From Pseudomonadota bacterium (lineage in GTDB: Bacteria; Pseudomonadota; Alphaproteobacteria; Caulobacterales; Caulobacteraceae), in the NCBI GenBank assembly GCA_023433655.1, contig JAEYUE010000282.1:1-6447 (forward strand): a stretch of 6,447 nucleotides of DNA. The letters are read 5' to 3'. This document shows positions 1-6,447 of the stretch, one piece after another. Below the pieces are notes generated by a model, which saw only the letters and a program-made list of their open reading frames with translations, ran no database searches and had not been told where the DNA came from. Both the position numbers and the translations under genes were made by a program. Each line of letters opens with the position of its first letter. The stretch's first letter is position 1.

Positions 1-882
1 AGCCGGTTCCGCGACAGCGTGATGGAGGATTTCGCCGACACGTATCTCGCGGGCGCGACGCCGGTGCCCTGCGTCCGCTGCAACCAGACAGTCAAGTTCC
101 GCGACCTGCTCGACGTCGCCCGCGACCTGGGCGCCGAGGCCATGGCCACCGGCCACTACGTTCGCCGCGCCGTGACCGCTGACGGCCGGGTGCAGATGCG
201 CAAGGCGATCGATCACTCGCGCGACCAGTCCTACTTCCTGTTCGCAACCACGCCGGAGCAGCTGGACTACCTGCGCTTCCCCCTGGCCGATCTGAAGAAG
301 CCGCAGGTCCGTGGCGTCGCCCTCGACCTCGGCCTGCGCATCGCCGCCAAGCCGGACAGCCAGGACATCTGCTTCGTCCCGAACGGCGACTACCGCACCC
401 TGATCGACCGGCTGCGGCCGGAAGGTCGGCAGGCCGGGGAGATCGTGCACATGGACGGCCGGGTGCTGGGCCAGCACGGCGGCTTTACCGACTACACCAT
501 CGGCCAGCGCCGCGGCCTCAACGTCGCCGTGGGCGAGCCCCTGTTCGTGACGAAGCTGGATCCGGTGAAGCGCCACGTCATCGTGGGACCGCGCGAGGCC
601 CTGCTTACGGCGTCGCTGACGCTGGAGGAAACCAACTGGCTGGGCGACCAGCCCACCCTGGAGGTCGCCGCCGCCGAGGGCGCGCCGGTGCTCGCGCGCG
701 TGCGCTCGACGCGACCGCCGTCGCCGGCCCGGCTGGCGCTCGCGAACGGGGCGATCTCCGTCGTCTTCGAATCCGGGGAAGAGGGCGTCGCCCCCGGCCA
801 AGCCTGCGCCCTTTATGATCCGGCCGATCCCGACCGTCTGCTGGGCGGCGGCTTCATCAAGACCACCTCCGCCGTTGGCTGA
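1..882 (+). CDS. mnmA: tRNA-specific 2-thiouridylase MnmA, 5' part missing
   Basis: MnmA (TrmU) uses ATP and relayed persulfide sulfur to thiolate U34 of Lys, Glu and Gln tRNAs in the cytoplasm. The frame is open from base 1, so the gene begins left of the window. The N-terminal PP-loop (SGGVDSS-type) is absent and roughly 80-100 residues of a usual 360-390 are missing. The remaining 293 residues carry the family landmarks: PCVRCNQTVKF with the first catalytic cysteine (the Cys before Asn, codon 79-81), MATGHYVRR, DQSYFLF, then PDSQDICF with the second catalytic cysteine (codon 370-372). GQHGGFTDYTIGQRRGLNVA follows, and a C-terminal beta-barrel domain ends in LLGGGFIKTT. The stop is TGA at 880-882. 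The next gene overlaps its end, which suggests co-transcription. No frameshift or missing active-site residue is seen. The family assignment is secure. Confidence 0.96.
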   Translation, partial: SRFRDSVMEDFADTYLAGATPVPCVRCNQTVKFRDLLDVARDLGAEAMATGHYVRRAVTADGRVQMRKAIDHSRDQSYFLFATTPEQLDYLRFPLADLKKPQVRGVALDLGLRIAAKPDSQDICFVPNGDYRTLIDRLRPEGRQAGEIVHMDGRVLGQHGGFTDYTIGQRRGLNVAVGEPLFVTKLDPVKRHVIVGPREALLTASLTLEETNWLGDQPTLEVAAAEGAPVLARVRSTRPPSPARLALANGAISVVFESGEEGVAPGQACALYDPADPDRLLGGGFIKTTSAVG

Positions 883-1444
883 CGCCGGCGATCCGCTGGC
901 TTTGGACGTGCGCACCGGCCTGCCGGCCGAGTTCTGCTGGCTGCGCGAGGAGTTGCCGCGGGAGCGCTGGACGGGTCTGCATGAAGTCGCCGCCTTCTGG
1001 CTGCAGATGCACGCCGGCTTCCGCAATCATCAGGCCCATATGGACAGTCTCGTCGCCCGCTGGCGGGCCGACAGCGATCTGGCGGCGCTGCACCGCCAGC
1101 TGACCCCGGCGTTGCAGGCCTTTCTGCAGCATCTGGATGGCCATCACCGGGTCGAGAGCGGCCACTACTTCCCGATGATGCGGCGGGTCGAGCCGAGGAT
1201 CGGGGCGGGGCTCGACCTGCTGGATCGGGACCATGACTCCGTTCACCAGCATCTGGAGGCCCTGTTTCAGCGGGGGCTCGCCTTCCACCGCGCGGTGTCG
1301 GCCGGCGGGCCGGACGCCCGCGACCAGGCCGAGCGGCTGGCCGAGGCGCTGGTCGCCGCCGGGCCGCCGCTGGCGCGGCATCTGGACGACGAGGAGGATA
1401 TCGTCATCCCGCTGATCCAGCTGCGCGGACTGCCGGAGGCCTAG
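875..1444 (+). CDS. Hemerythrin-domain protein (putative di-iron four-helix bundle)
   Basis: This is a predicted cytoplasmic protein of 189 residues with a hemerythrin/HHE cation-binding fold. Such domains bind O2, NO or iron through a di-iron site; the role here is unknown. Likely ligand motifs are visible: HHRVE near residues 90-94 followed by HYFP (97-100), DHDSVH (119-124) and a C-terminal HLDDEED (169-175), close to the H...HxxxE...HxxxH...HxxxxD/E pattern. The frame is open back to an ATG at 815, but that start would overlap mnmA by 68 bases and add a proline-rich stretch that looks like mnmA read out of frame. I prefer the TTG at 875, which overlaps mnmA by 8 bases and keeps the DPLAL...RTGLP opening I recall in related proteins. 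A GTG at 908 would cut that opening off. No strong ribosome-binding site decides between them. The stop overlaps that of the convergent thioesterase gene. Confidence 0.8.
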   Translation: MADAGDPLALDVRTGLPAEFCWLREELPRERWTGLHEVAAFWLQMHAGFRNHQAHMDSLVARWRADSDLAALHRQLTPALQAFLQHLDGHHRVESGHYFPMMRRVEPRIGAGLDLLDRDHDSVHQHLEALFQRGLAFHRAVSAGGPDARDQAERLAEALVAAGPPLARHLDDEEDIVIPLIQLRGLPEA

Positions 1445-2283
1445 GTCCGGGCGGGCAGGATCTTGCGGCGTTGCCGCACCACGGCCAGGGGGCGGCCGTC
1501 CGGGGTCCAGGCGGCGCCGTCCTCGACCGCCCATCCGCGGCCGACGTCGCGGCTCCAGAAGTGGAAATAGGCCCAGCCGTTCGGCGAGGTCTCCGGCGTC
1601 AGCGCCGCCAGCAAATCGGCGCGCAGGTCGACGCTGGTCGAGATCGCCGGCGGGGCCGGGAAGGCGGTGAAGTAGGTCGGATAGAGGCCGTCGAGCAGGA
1701 ACAGCAGGCGCAGTTCGTCCAGCGGCGCACCGTCGACGCAGCGCATCCAGCAGCCCAGTTCGGGCGAGCGGCCGGCGTTCTGGCCGAACAGCCTGGGGCC
1801 GTCGACGAAGCGGTGCTCGATGTGGCGGGTGAACCACGGGCCGAAGGCCGGGTCCATCGGCGTGGCGGGAAGGCTGTCGACCGGCGGCGGCTGAGCCACG
1901 AGGGGCGCCAGCGCCGGCCCATCGACGTCGCGGCCGAACGTGGCCAGCGCCTGCACCGCCGCCCGGTCGTCCTGCCCGCCCGACACATGGGCGTAGGCCA
2001 CGTTGCGGCCGCCGCGGGTCAGGCTCGGAGTGAAGCGCACCGGCTCGCCGAAGCGGGCGGCGGCGAGATACTGGATGCTGAGGGTCTGCAGCGGACTGGC
2101 GAGGCCGAGGCCCTGCCGCGCCGCGCCCGCCGCCAGGGCGGCCATCAGGCCCCCGAACGGCGCGCCCCTGGTCGGGTCCATGGCCTGGGGGGCGTTGGAG
2201 AAGGCTGGATCGATCCGGGCCGACAGGCCGCGCGTTGCGTCCTCGGTGAGCGTCAGGGCCTCGGTCAGGGTGGATGTGGTCAT
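1441..2283 (-). CDS. Acyl-CoA thioesterase family protein, double hotdog
   Basis: This 280-residue protein looks like a TesB-related acyl-CoA thioesterase, which would hydrolyse acyl-CoA to free acid and CoA in the cytoplasm. The substrate chain length cannot be read from the sequence. The N-terminal hotdog (about residues 25-118) includes GAPFGGLMAALAAGAA, matching the helix motif of this fold, and the strand QTLSIQYLAAARFGEPVRF. The C-terminal hotdog (about 147-275) includes LLFLLDGLYPTYF, the typical ISTSVDLRADL segment and WAVEDGAAWTPDGRPLAVVR with the usual 'dG+l' turn. The residues match the 4HBT_3 / TesB-like architecture. There is no signal peptide or membrane segment. The ATG at 2281-2283 is the first plausible start and no good ribosome-binding site precedes it. 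The gene is divergent from the HxlR regulator and could be its target; that link is positional inference. Exact enzymatic activity is unproven. Confidence 0.85.
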   Translation of the reverse strand: MTTSTLTEALTLTEDATRGLSARIDPAFSNAPQAMDPTRGAPFGGLMAALAAGAARQGLGLASPLQTLSIQYLAAARFGEPVRFTPSLTRGGRNVAYAHVSGGQDDRAAVQALATFGRDVDGPALAPLVAQPPPVDSLPATPMDPAFGPWFTRHIEHRFVDGPRLFGQNAGRSPELGCWMRCVDGAPLDELRLLFLLDGLYPTYFTAFPAPPAISTSVDLRADLLAALTPETSPNGWAYFHFWSRDVGRGWAVEDGAAWTPDGRPLAVVRQRRKILPART

Positions 2284-2309
2284 GGGCAGCGGCTACCGCG
2301 AACGAAAGG

Positions 2310-2335
2310 CGGGCGGAAGGCACGCCTCCCGCCCG
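2310..2335. repeat. Strong stem-loop upstream of thioesterase start
   Basis: The arm 2310-2320 pairs with 2325-2335 over 11 positions with a single A/C mismatch (2317 against 2328), around a four-base loop CACG. It begins 27 bases upstream of the thioesterase ATG, so it probably lies in that gene's promoter or leader. There is no T-run on either side, so a factor-independent terminator is unlikely. It could be an attenuator, a protein site, or simply a GC-rich extragenic palindrome. Confidence 0.5.
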
Positions 2336-2352
2336 AGTTCAAGGGATCGGGC

Positions 2353-2374
2353 CGCGCCGAGGGGAGGCGGCGCG
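2353..2374. repeat. Second stem-loop in divergent intergenic region
   Basis: CGCGCCG (2353-2359) and CGGCGCG (2368-2374) form a perfect 7-bp stem around the purine loop AGGGGAGG. The loop resembles a Shine-Dalgarno sequence on the + strand, but no start codon lies close behind it. It follows the 2310-2335 stem-loop by 17 bases. Function is not known. Confidence 0.4.
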
Positions 2375-2411
2375 TCCGTAGCGAAACAAGACTGACCTAG
2401 TCCGTTCCGAA

Positions 2412-2448
2412 TGGCAACCCTCTTGCCAAACAGGTGACGCAGGGTCAC
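2412..2448. promoter_or_regulatory. Twin dyad, candidate operator of the HxlR regulator
   Basis: There are two perfect inverted repeats with equal 5-base spacers: TGGCAA-CCCTC-TTGCCA (2412-2428) and GTGAC-GCAGG-GTCAC (2434-2448). Their centres, 2420 and 2441, are 21 bp apart, which is two helical turns and puts both on one face of the DNA. They end 9 bases before the preferred ATG of the HxlR-family gene and lie in the region shared with the divergent thioesterase gene. HxlR proteins bind DNA as dimers and often control themselves and a divergent neighbour. Binding here is inference; the two half-sites differ in sequence, so one protein recognising both is not assured. Confidence 0.45.
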
Positions 2449-2457
2449 TTTCAGGCC

Positions 2458-2961
2458 ATGGGACGCACCGCCGACTATTCGAGACAGAGTTGCTCGATCG
2501 CCGCCACGCTGGAGGTGATCGGCGATCCGTGGACCCTGCTGGTCATCCGCGACGCCTTCAACGGGGTCAGCCGGTTCGAGCAGTGGCAAGAGCGGCTGGG
2601 CGTGGCGCGCAATGTGCTGGCGGCGCGGCTGAAGTCGCTGGTGCAGCACGGGGTGCTGGAGCCGCGGCTGTATTCGGAGCGGCCGCCCCGCAACGAATAC
2701 GTCCTGACCGCCAAGGGCAAGGACCTGTACGGCGTGCTGGTCACCCTGCACGGCTGGGGCGCCAAGCACGTCTACTGCAGCGCCGACGCCGGCGTCTCCA
2801 TGACCCACAAGACCTGCGGCCACGAGCTGACGCCGCGCATCGCCTGCGGCTGCTGCGGCGAGCTGGTCAAGCCGCGCGACATCCAGCTGAACCTCGCCGA
2901 GAACCGCCCCACCGTCGGTGAACTGATGCCGCGGGACCGCGCCGGCGAGGAAGCCGCCTGA
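2458..2961 (+). CDS. HxlR-family winged helix-turn-helix transcriptional regulator
   Basis: This 167-residue DNA-binding protein belongs to the HxlR (MarR-like) family. The diagnostic N-terminus CSIAATLEVIGDPWTLLVIR (residues 12-31) leads into a winged helix with RFEQWQERLGVARNVLAARL as the recognition region and the wing around SERPPRNEYVLTAKG. The family-typical Cys12 ahead of the first helix is present; in some HxlR members this cysteine senses oxidants or electrophiles. The C-terminal tail holds a cysteine cluster, HKTCGH...CGCCGEL (Cys120, 130, 132, 133 with His117 and His122), resembling a small zinc-ribbon-like extension. The frame is also open from GTG 2434, but that codon lies inside a dyad. 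ATG 2458 gives the usual MGR...YSRQ.CS opening, so I chose it. The thiolase follows 69 bases downstream and the thioesterase is divergent. The effector is unknown. Confidence 0.9.
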   Translation: MGRTADYSRQSCSIAATLEVIGDPWTLLVIRDAFNGVSRFEQWQERLGVARNVLAARLKSLVQHGVLEPRLYSERPPRNEYVLTAKGKDLYGVLVTLHGWGAKHVYCSADAGVSMTHKTCGHELTPRIACGCCGELVKPRDIQLNLAENRPTVGELMPRDRAGEEAA

Positions 2962-2970
2962 CCTTGCGTC

Positions 2971-2987
2971 GGGCCGTCAATCGGCCC
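2971..2987 (+). terminator. Weak hairpin between regulator and thiolase
   Basis: GGGCCG (2971-2976) and CGGCCC (2982-2987) form a perfect 6-bp stem with loop TCAAT, 10 bases after the regulator stop. The nearest T-run (TTTTT at 3002-3006) is 14 bases further on, so it is at best an inefficient terminator. Partial readthrough into the thiolase is possible. Confidence 0.3.
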
Positions 2988-3030
2988 ATTCAGCCCACCG
3001 ATTTTTCGAGACCTCCCCAAAGGCCCTGTC

Positions 3031-4212
<1,182 letters not shown>

Positions 4213-4222
4213 CCGGAAGAAG

Positions 4223-4245
4223 GGGGCAGAGGTAAGATCTGCCCC
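4223..4245 (+). terminator. Hairpin after thiolase stop
   Basis: GGGGCAGA (4223-4230) and TCTGCCCC (4238-4245) form a perfect 8-bp stem with a 7-base loop, starting 11 bases after the thiolase TGA. No T-run follows, so classic factor-independent termination is doubtful. In GC-rich alphaproteobacteria such hairpins may still pause polymerase or protect the mRNA 3' end. A second hairpin (CCGTT-GAA-AACGG, 4251-4263) follows at once. Its outer extension CCGCC (4244-4248) with GGCGG (4267-4271) would compete for the last two bases of the first stem. Confidence 0.45.
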
Positions 4246-4464
4246 GCCCTCCGTTGAAAACGGTGTGGCGGAGTCGACAGGATCGACATCGGCCCTGCCG
4301 ACATTTCAATGACTTGGTGATCGGGTGATTGGCGCCTGCTTGGGGCGGCGGGGCGGATTCTACCCTGGATGCCCGGATACGGGGTGGATGGCGCCCGCCG
4401 CAAGTCGGCTCGCGACCGGGTCGGGGTTTCACTTGTCAAAGACCGGGCGGGCATTATGCGCTCA

Positions 4465-4500
4465 TGTTTCCCTCAGGCGGGAAGATCGCCTCGGGAAACA
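4465..4500. repeat. Strong bipartite stem-loop in intergenic region
   Basis: TGTTTCCC (4465-4472) pairs perfectly with GGGAAACA (4493-4500), and after a small asymmetric bulge AGGCG (4475-4479) pairs perfectly with CGCCT (4487-4491) around a 7-base loop. This 13-bp structure sits more than 150 bases from any gene and has no T-run on either side. A smaller hairpin, GCCGGA with TTCGGC (4518-4535, one G-T pair), follows. A loose promoter-like pair TTGTCA (4433-4438) and TATGCG (4455-4460) lies upstream on the + strand, so a small structured RNA is conceivable but unproven. Confidence 0.4.
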
Positions 4501-4543
4501 GATATGTGTCTGAAAAGGCCGGATTTTGCTTCGGCTATCGGAC

Positions 4544-4549
4544 TATAAT
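4544..4549 (+). promoter_or_regulatory. Isolated perfect TATAAT -10 hexamer
   Basis: TATAAT occurs here in an otherwise GC-rich context, but no convincing -35 hexamer lies 16-18 bp upstream and no gene follows on the + strand before the window reaches the end of a - strand gene. It may drive a short non-coding transcript through the REP-like pair, or be chance in an AT-richer stretch. Confidence 0.2.
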
Positions 4550-4570
4550 TCCGCGGATCGCCAACAGAGG

Positions 4571-4646
4571 AAGGGGGGACACACACCACCTGGAGGGCTG
4601 GCGACCTGACCGGCACGGGCGCATAAGGTGGGGTGCGTCCCCACTT
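4571..4646. repeat. Inverted pair of REP-like 21-mers
   Basis: The 21 bases at 4571-4591 and the reverse complement of 4626-4646 agree at 18 positions. They share the pattern AAG-GGGGAC-CAC-CCACCT and are separated by 34 bases. The right copy is itself a palindrome: GTGGGG (4628-4633) and CCCCAC (4639-4644), flanked by AAG/TTT, form a 9-bp stem including one G-T pair. Two inverted copies of an imperfect palindrome in an intergenic gap is the layout of a bacterial interspersed mosaic element built from REP sequences. A GGGGAC...CCC core is, from memory, common in REPs mobilised by RAYT transposases, though none is present here. Confidence 0.5.
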
Positions 4647-4647
4647 T
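4625..4647 (-). terminator. Hairpin just after the HTH gene stop
   Basis: On the - strand this 9-bp stem (one G-T pair, loop ACGCA) begins 9 bases after the TAG stop of the HTH gene. It is the same palindrome as the right REP-like copy. No long T-run follows, only CTTAT, so it may terminate weakly or protect the 3' end of the DUF2975-HTH transcript. Confidence 0.4.
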
Positions 4648-4656
4648 GCGCCCCGG

Positions 4657-4893
4657 CTATTCGTCGTCTGAGGCGGCGTGGTGGTGGGGGTCGAAGGCGT
4701 AGTCGAGGAGGTCGCCGGGGCGGCAGTCGAGGGCGGCGCAGAGGCGGGCGAGGGTGCGGAAGCGGATGCCCTTGACCTTGCCGGAGCGGAACAGGGAGAG
4801 CTGCGTCTCGCTGAGGCCGACCTCCGCGGCCAGGTCGCGGGCCTTCAGGCCCTTTCTGACGATCAGCTCGTCGAGCGTGACGCGGATCGGCAT
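4657..4893 (-). CDS. Small XRE/YozG-type helix-turn-helix regulator
   Basis: This 78-residue protein is almost entirely one Cro/C1-type HTH domain. Residues 5-16 form the first helix, then KARDLAAEVGLSETQLSLFR (17-36) holds the helix-turn-helix, followed by TLARLCAALDCRPGDLLDY (47-65), the closing helices typical of this group. The acidic and histidine-rich tail (DPHHHAASDDE) is not part of the domain. Its ATG (4891-4893) shares one base with the TGA of the upstream DUF2975 gene, giving TGATG and implying translational coupling. DUF2975 membrane proteins paired with such small HTH proteins are a recurrent arrangement, for example YoaS-YozG in Bacillus. I infer that it represses or activates its own operon and perhaps the divergent ABC gene; the ligand is unknown. 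The frame continues upstream of this ATG, but that part is the DUF2975 gene read out of frame. Confidence 0.88.
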   Translation of the reverse strand: MPIRVTLDELIVRKGLKARDLAAEVGLSETQLSLFRSGKVKGIRFRTLARLCAALDCRPGDLLDYAFDPHHHAASDDE

Positions 4894-5393
4894 CAGATCA
4901 TTTCGTCCAGCTCGGCCTGGACCTTGCCGGCCTGGTCCATGACCCCGCCGAGCAGGAACAGGGCGCCGCCGATCATGCCGAGGGTCATGCCGGCGACGTC
5001 GAAATACGCCCAGCCGCCGCGGCCGCCCTCGATCAGGCGCGTGAGGTTGGTGACCCCGAAGACGCTGAGCAGGCCGCCGATGCCGAGCGCCAGCCCGACC
5101 CGGCGCAGGGCGGAGGCCAGCGCCGGCTGAATGAGACGGCCCCTGGCCACCTGACCCATGGCCGAGCCGATCGACCAGACCGCGAACAGGTAGAAGACCG
5201 TGGGCAGAGCCCAGACGACCTGGGCCAGCCAGCCGACGGGCGCTCCGGGATAGTCGCCCCGCGCCATCAGCACGCCGGGCGCGACCAGATACATCAGGGC
5301 CAGCAGGGCCCCGACGCTGGCCACCATGAAGACGGCCAGCCATCGGAACTGGGCGCAGCGGCGGCGGAAGCGGGAGAGGTCGGTCTGGCTCAT
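4893..5393 (-). CDS. DUF2975-family four-helix membrane protein
   Basis: This 166-residue integral membrane protein has four hydrophobic segments at about residues 18-42, 54-78, 96-116 and 131-152, separated by short charged loops. The N-terminus is basic (SRFRRRCAQFRW), suggesting an inner-membrane protein with that end in the cytoplasm. The pattern, length and pairing with a YozG-like HTH protein fit DUF2975, a family of unknown molecular function; it may act as a membrane partner or sensor for the regulator. The C-terminus (DQAGKVQAELDEMI) is polar. The ATG at 5391-5393 follows only a weak AGG. The stop overlaps the HTH start. The ABC transporter ATPase lies divergently across a 94-base gap. 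Confidence is high for the membrane topology, good for the family and low for any function. Confidence 0.85.
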   Translation of the reverse strand: MSQTDLSRFRRRCAQFRWLAVFMVASVGALLALMYLVAPGVLMARGDYPGAPVGWLAQVVWALPTVFYLFAVWSIGSAMGQVARGRLIQPALASALRRVGLALGIGGLLSVFGVTNLTRLIEGGRGGWAYFDVAGMTLGMIGGALFLLGGVMDQAGKVQAELDEMI

Positions 5394-5487
5394 CGGGGGC
5401 CTGGAAAATCTGTCTGATCTTTAATCTTGACTTAAAGTCTGACGCTTTGCAACTTTATATCTGACTTAAACGAACGGAGCGCCGCCG
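5394..5487. promoter_or_regulatory. AT-rich divergent promoter region with repeated motifs
   Basis: This 94-base gap separates the DUF2975-HTH operon from the ABC ATPase and is markedly AT-richer than the genes. TGACTTAAA occurs twice in the same orientation (5428-5436 and 5462-5470, 34 bp apart). TCTGA occurs three times (5413, 5438, 5460). GACTT-A-AAGTC (5429-5439) is a perfect 11-bp dyad, and CTTTAA...TTAAAG (5419-5437) is an overlapping inverted repeat. A plausible + strand -10 is TTATAT (5455-5460) without a clean -35, which would place the second TGACTTAAA at the transcription start. GGAG at 5476-5479 is the ribosome-binding site of the ABC gene. The neighbouring HTH protein is the likeliest binder; this is inference. 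Confidence 0.6.

Positions 5488-6447
<960 letters not shown>

Larger units (their letters stand above)
4213..4656. other. Gene-free region with stem-loops and a REP-like pair
   Basis: No reading frame here looks like a protein gene. The open frames that cross it have low-complexity Arg/Gly/Pro composition and no family resemblance. From left to right it holds the thiolase hairpin (4223-4245), a short CCGTT-GAA-AACGG hairpin (4251-4263), a stretch without obvious features to about 4430, a strong stem-loop at 4465-4500, a smaller one at 4518-4535, a perfect TATAAT at 4544-4549 and an inverted REP-like pair at 4571-4646. It lies between the ends of two convergent transcription units. The part at about 4430-4560 is richer in A/T than the flanking genes. 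Confidence 0.6.

Noticed and set aside
857..2323. Long - strand open frame of 488 codons across the hemerythrin and thioesterase genes
   Set aside because: Its composition is Arg/Gly/Pro/Ala-rich with no family resemblance. It is antisense to the hemerythrin gene and out of frame with the thioesterase, a common by-product of high GC.
4329..4775. + strand frame of 148 codons in the intergenic region
   Set aside because: It crosses two hairpins and the REP-like pair, ends in Arg/Gly repeats and overlaps the HTH gene antisense. It does not look like a protein gene.
4894..5343. Extended N-terminus for the HTH protein, 228 codons in total
   Set aside because: The extra part is the DUF2975 gene read in another frame. 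The HTH domain begins right at the ATG coupled by TGATG.
5427..5460. TTGACT (5427-5432) and TTATAT (5455-5460) as a paired sigma-70 promoter
   Set aside because: The spacer is 22 bp, too long for a normal -35/-10 pair, so only the -10 is proposed.

Overview
The window comes from a GC-rich bacterial chromosome with tightly packed genes. The codon use (strong G/C third-position bias), the family types and the absence of any phage or insertion-sequence gene fit an alphaproteobacterium. The 'DPLAL...RTGLP' hemerythrin protein resembles versions I associate with Caulobacterales (Caulobacter, Brevundimonas, Phenylobacterium). That assignment is inference from recall, with no database search. The right edge carries a 30-base and a 12-base run of C that looks like a sequencing or assembly artefact at a contig end.

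Layout, left to right. (1) The 3' three-quarters of mnmA, the tRNA 2-thiouridylase, on the + strand. It is followed with an 8-base overlap by a small hemerythrin-like di-iron protein, probably started at TTG. (2) A convergent double-hotdog acyl-CoA thioesterase on the - strand, whose stop codon overlaps the hemerythrin stop in a shared CTAG. (3) A 174-base divergent control region with two strong stem-loops and two perfect dyads 21 bp apart. (4) On the + strand, an HxlR-family winged-helix regulator with a C-terminal cysteine cluster, then an acetyl-CoA acetyltransferase (thiolase) with its full catalytic set. (5) A gene-free stretch of about 440 bases (4213-4656) holding several stem-loops and an inverted pair of REP-like 21-mers. 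(6) A - strand pair, a four-helix DUF2975 membrane protein and a small XRE/YozG-type HTH regulator, coupled through TGATG. (7) An AT-rich divergent promoter region with repeated TCTGA and TGACTTAAA motifs. (8) A + strand ABC transporter ATPase of the BcrA/CcmA-like export class, which runs into the poly-C tract and is cut at the window end.

Functional reading. The thioesterase, HxlR regulator and thiolase could form a small acyl-CoA module in which the regulator acts on the shared intergenic region. The DUF2975/HTH pair sits back to back with the ABC ATPase, so the HTH protein is the obvious candidate to control both sides. Both regulatory links are inferred from position and repeats only. 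I see no clear evidence of a wholly new biological system. The observations most worth checking are the twin dyad before the HxlR gene, the REP-like inverted pair, the repeat-rich promoter region between the DUF2975 and ABC genes, and the poly-C artefact.
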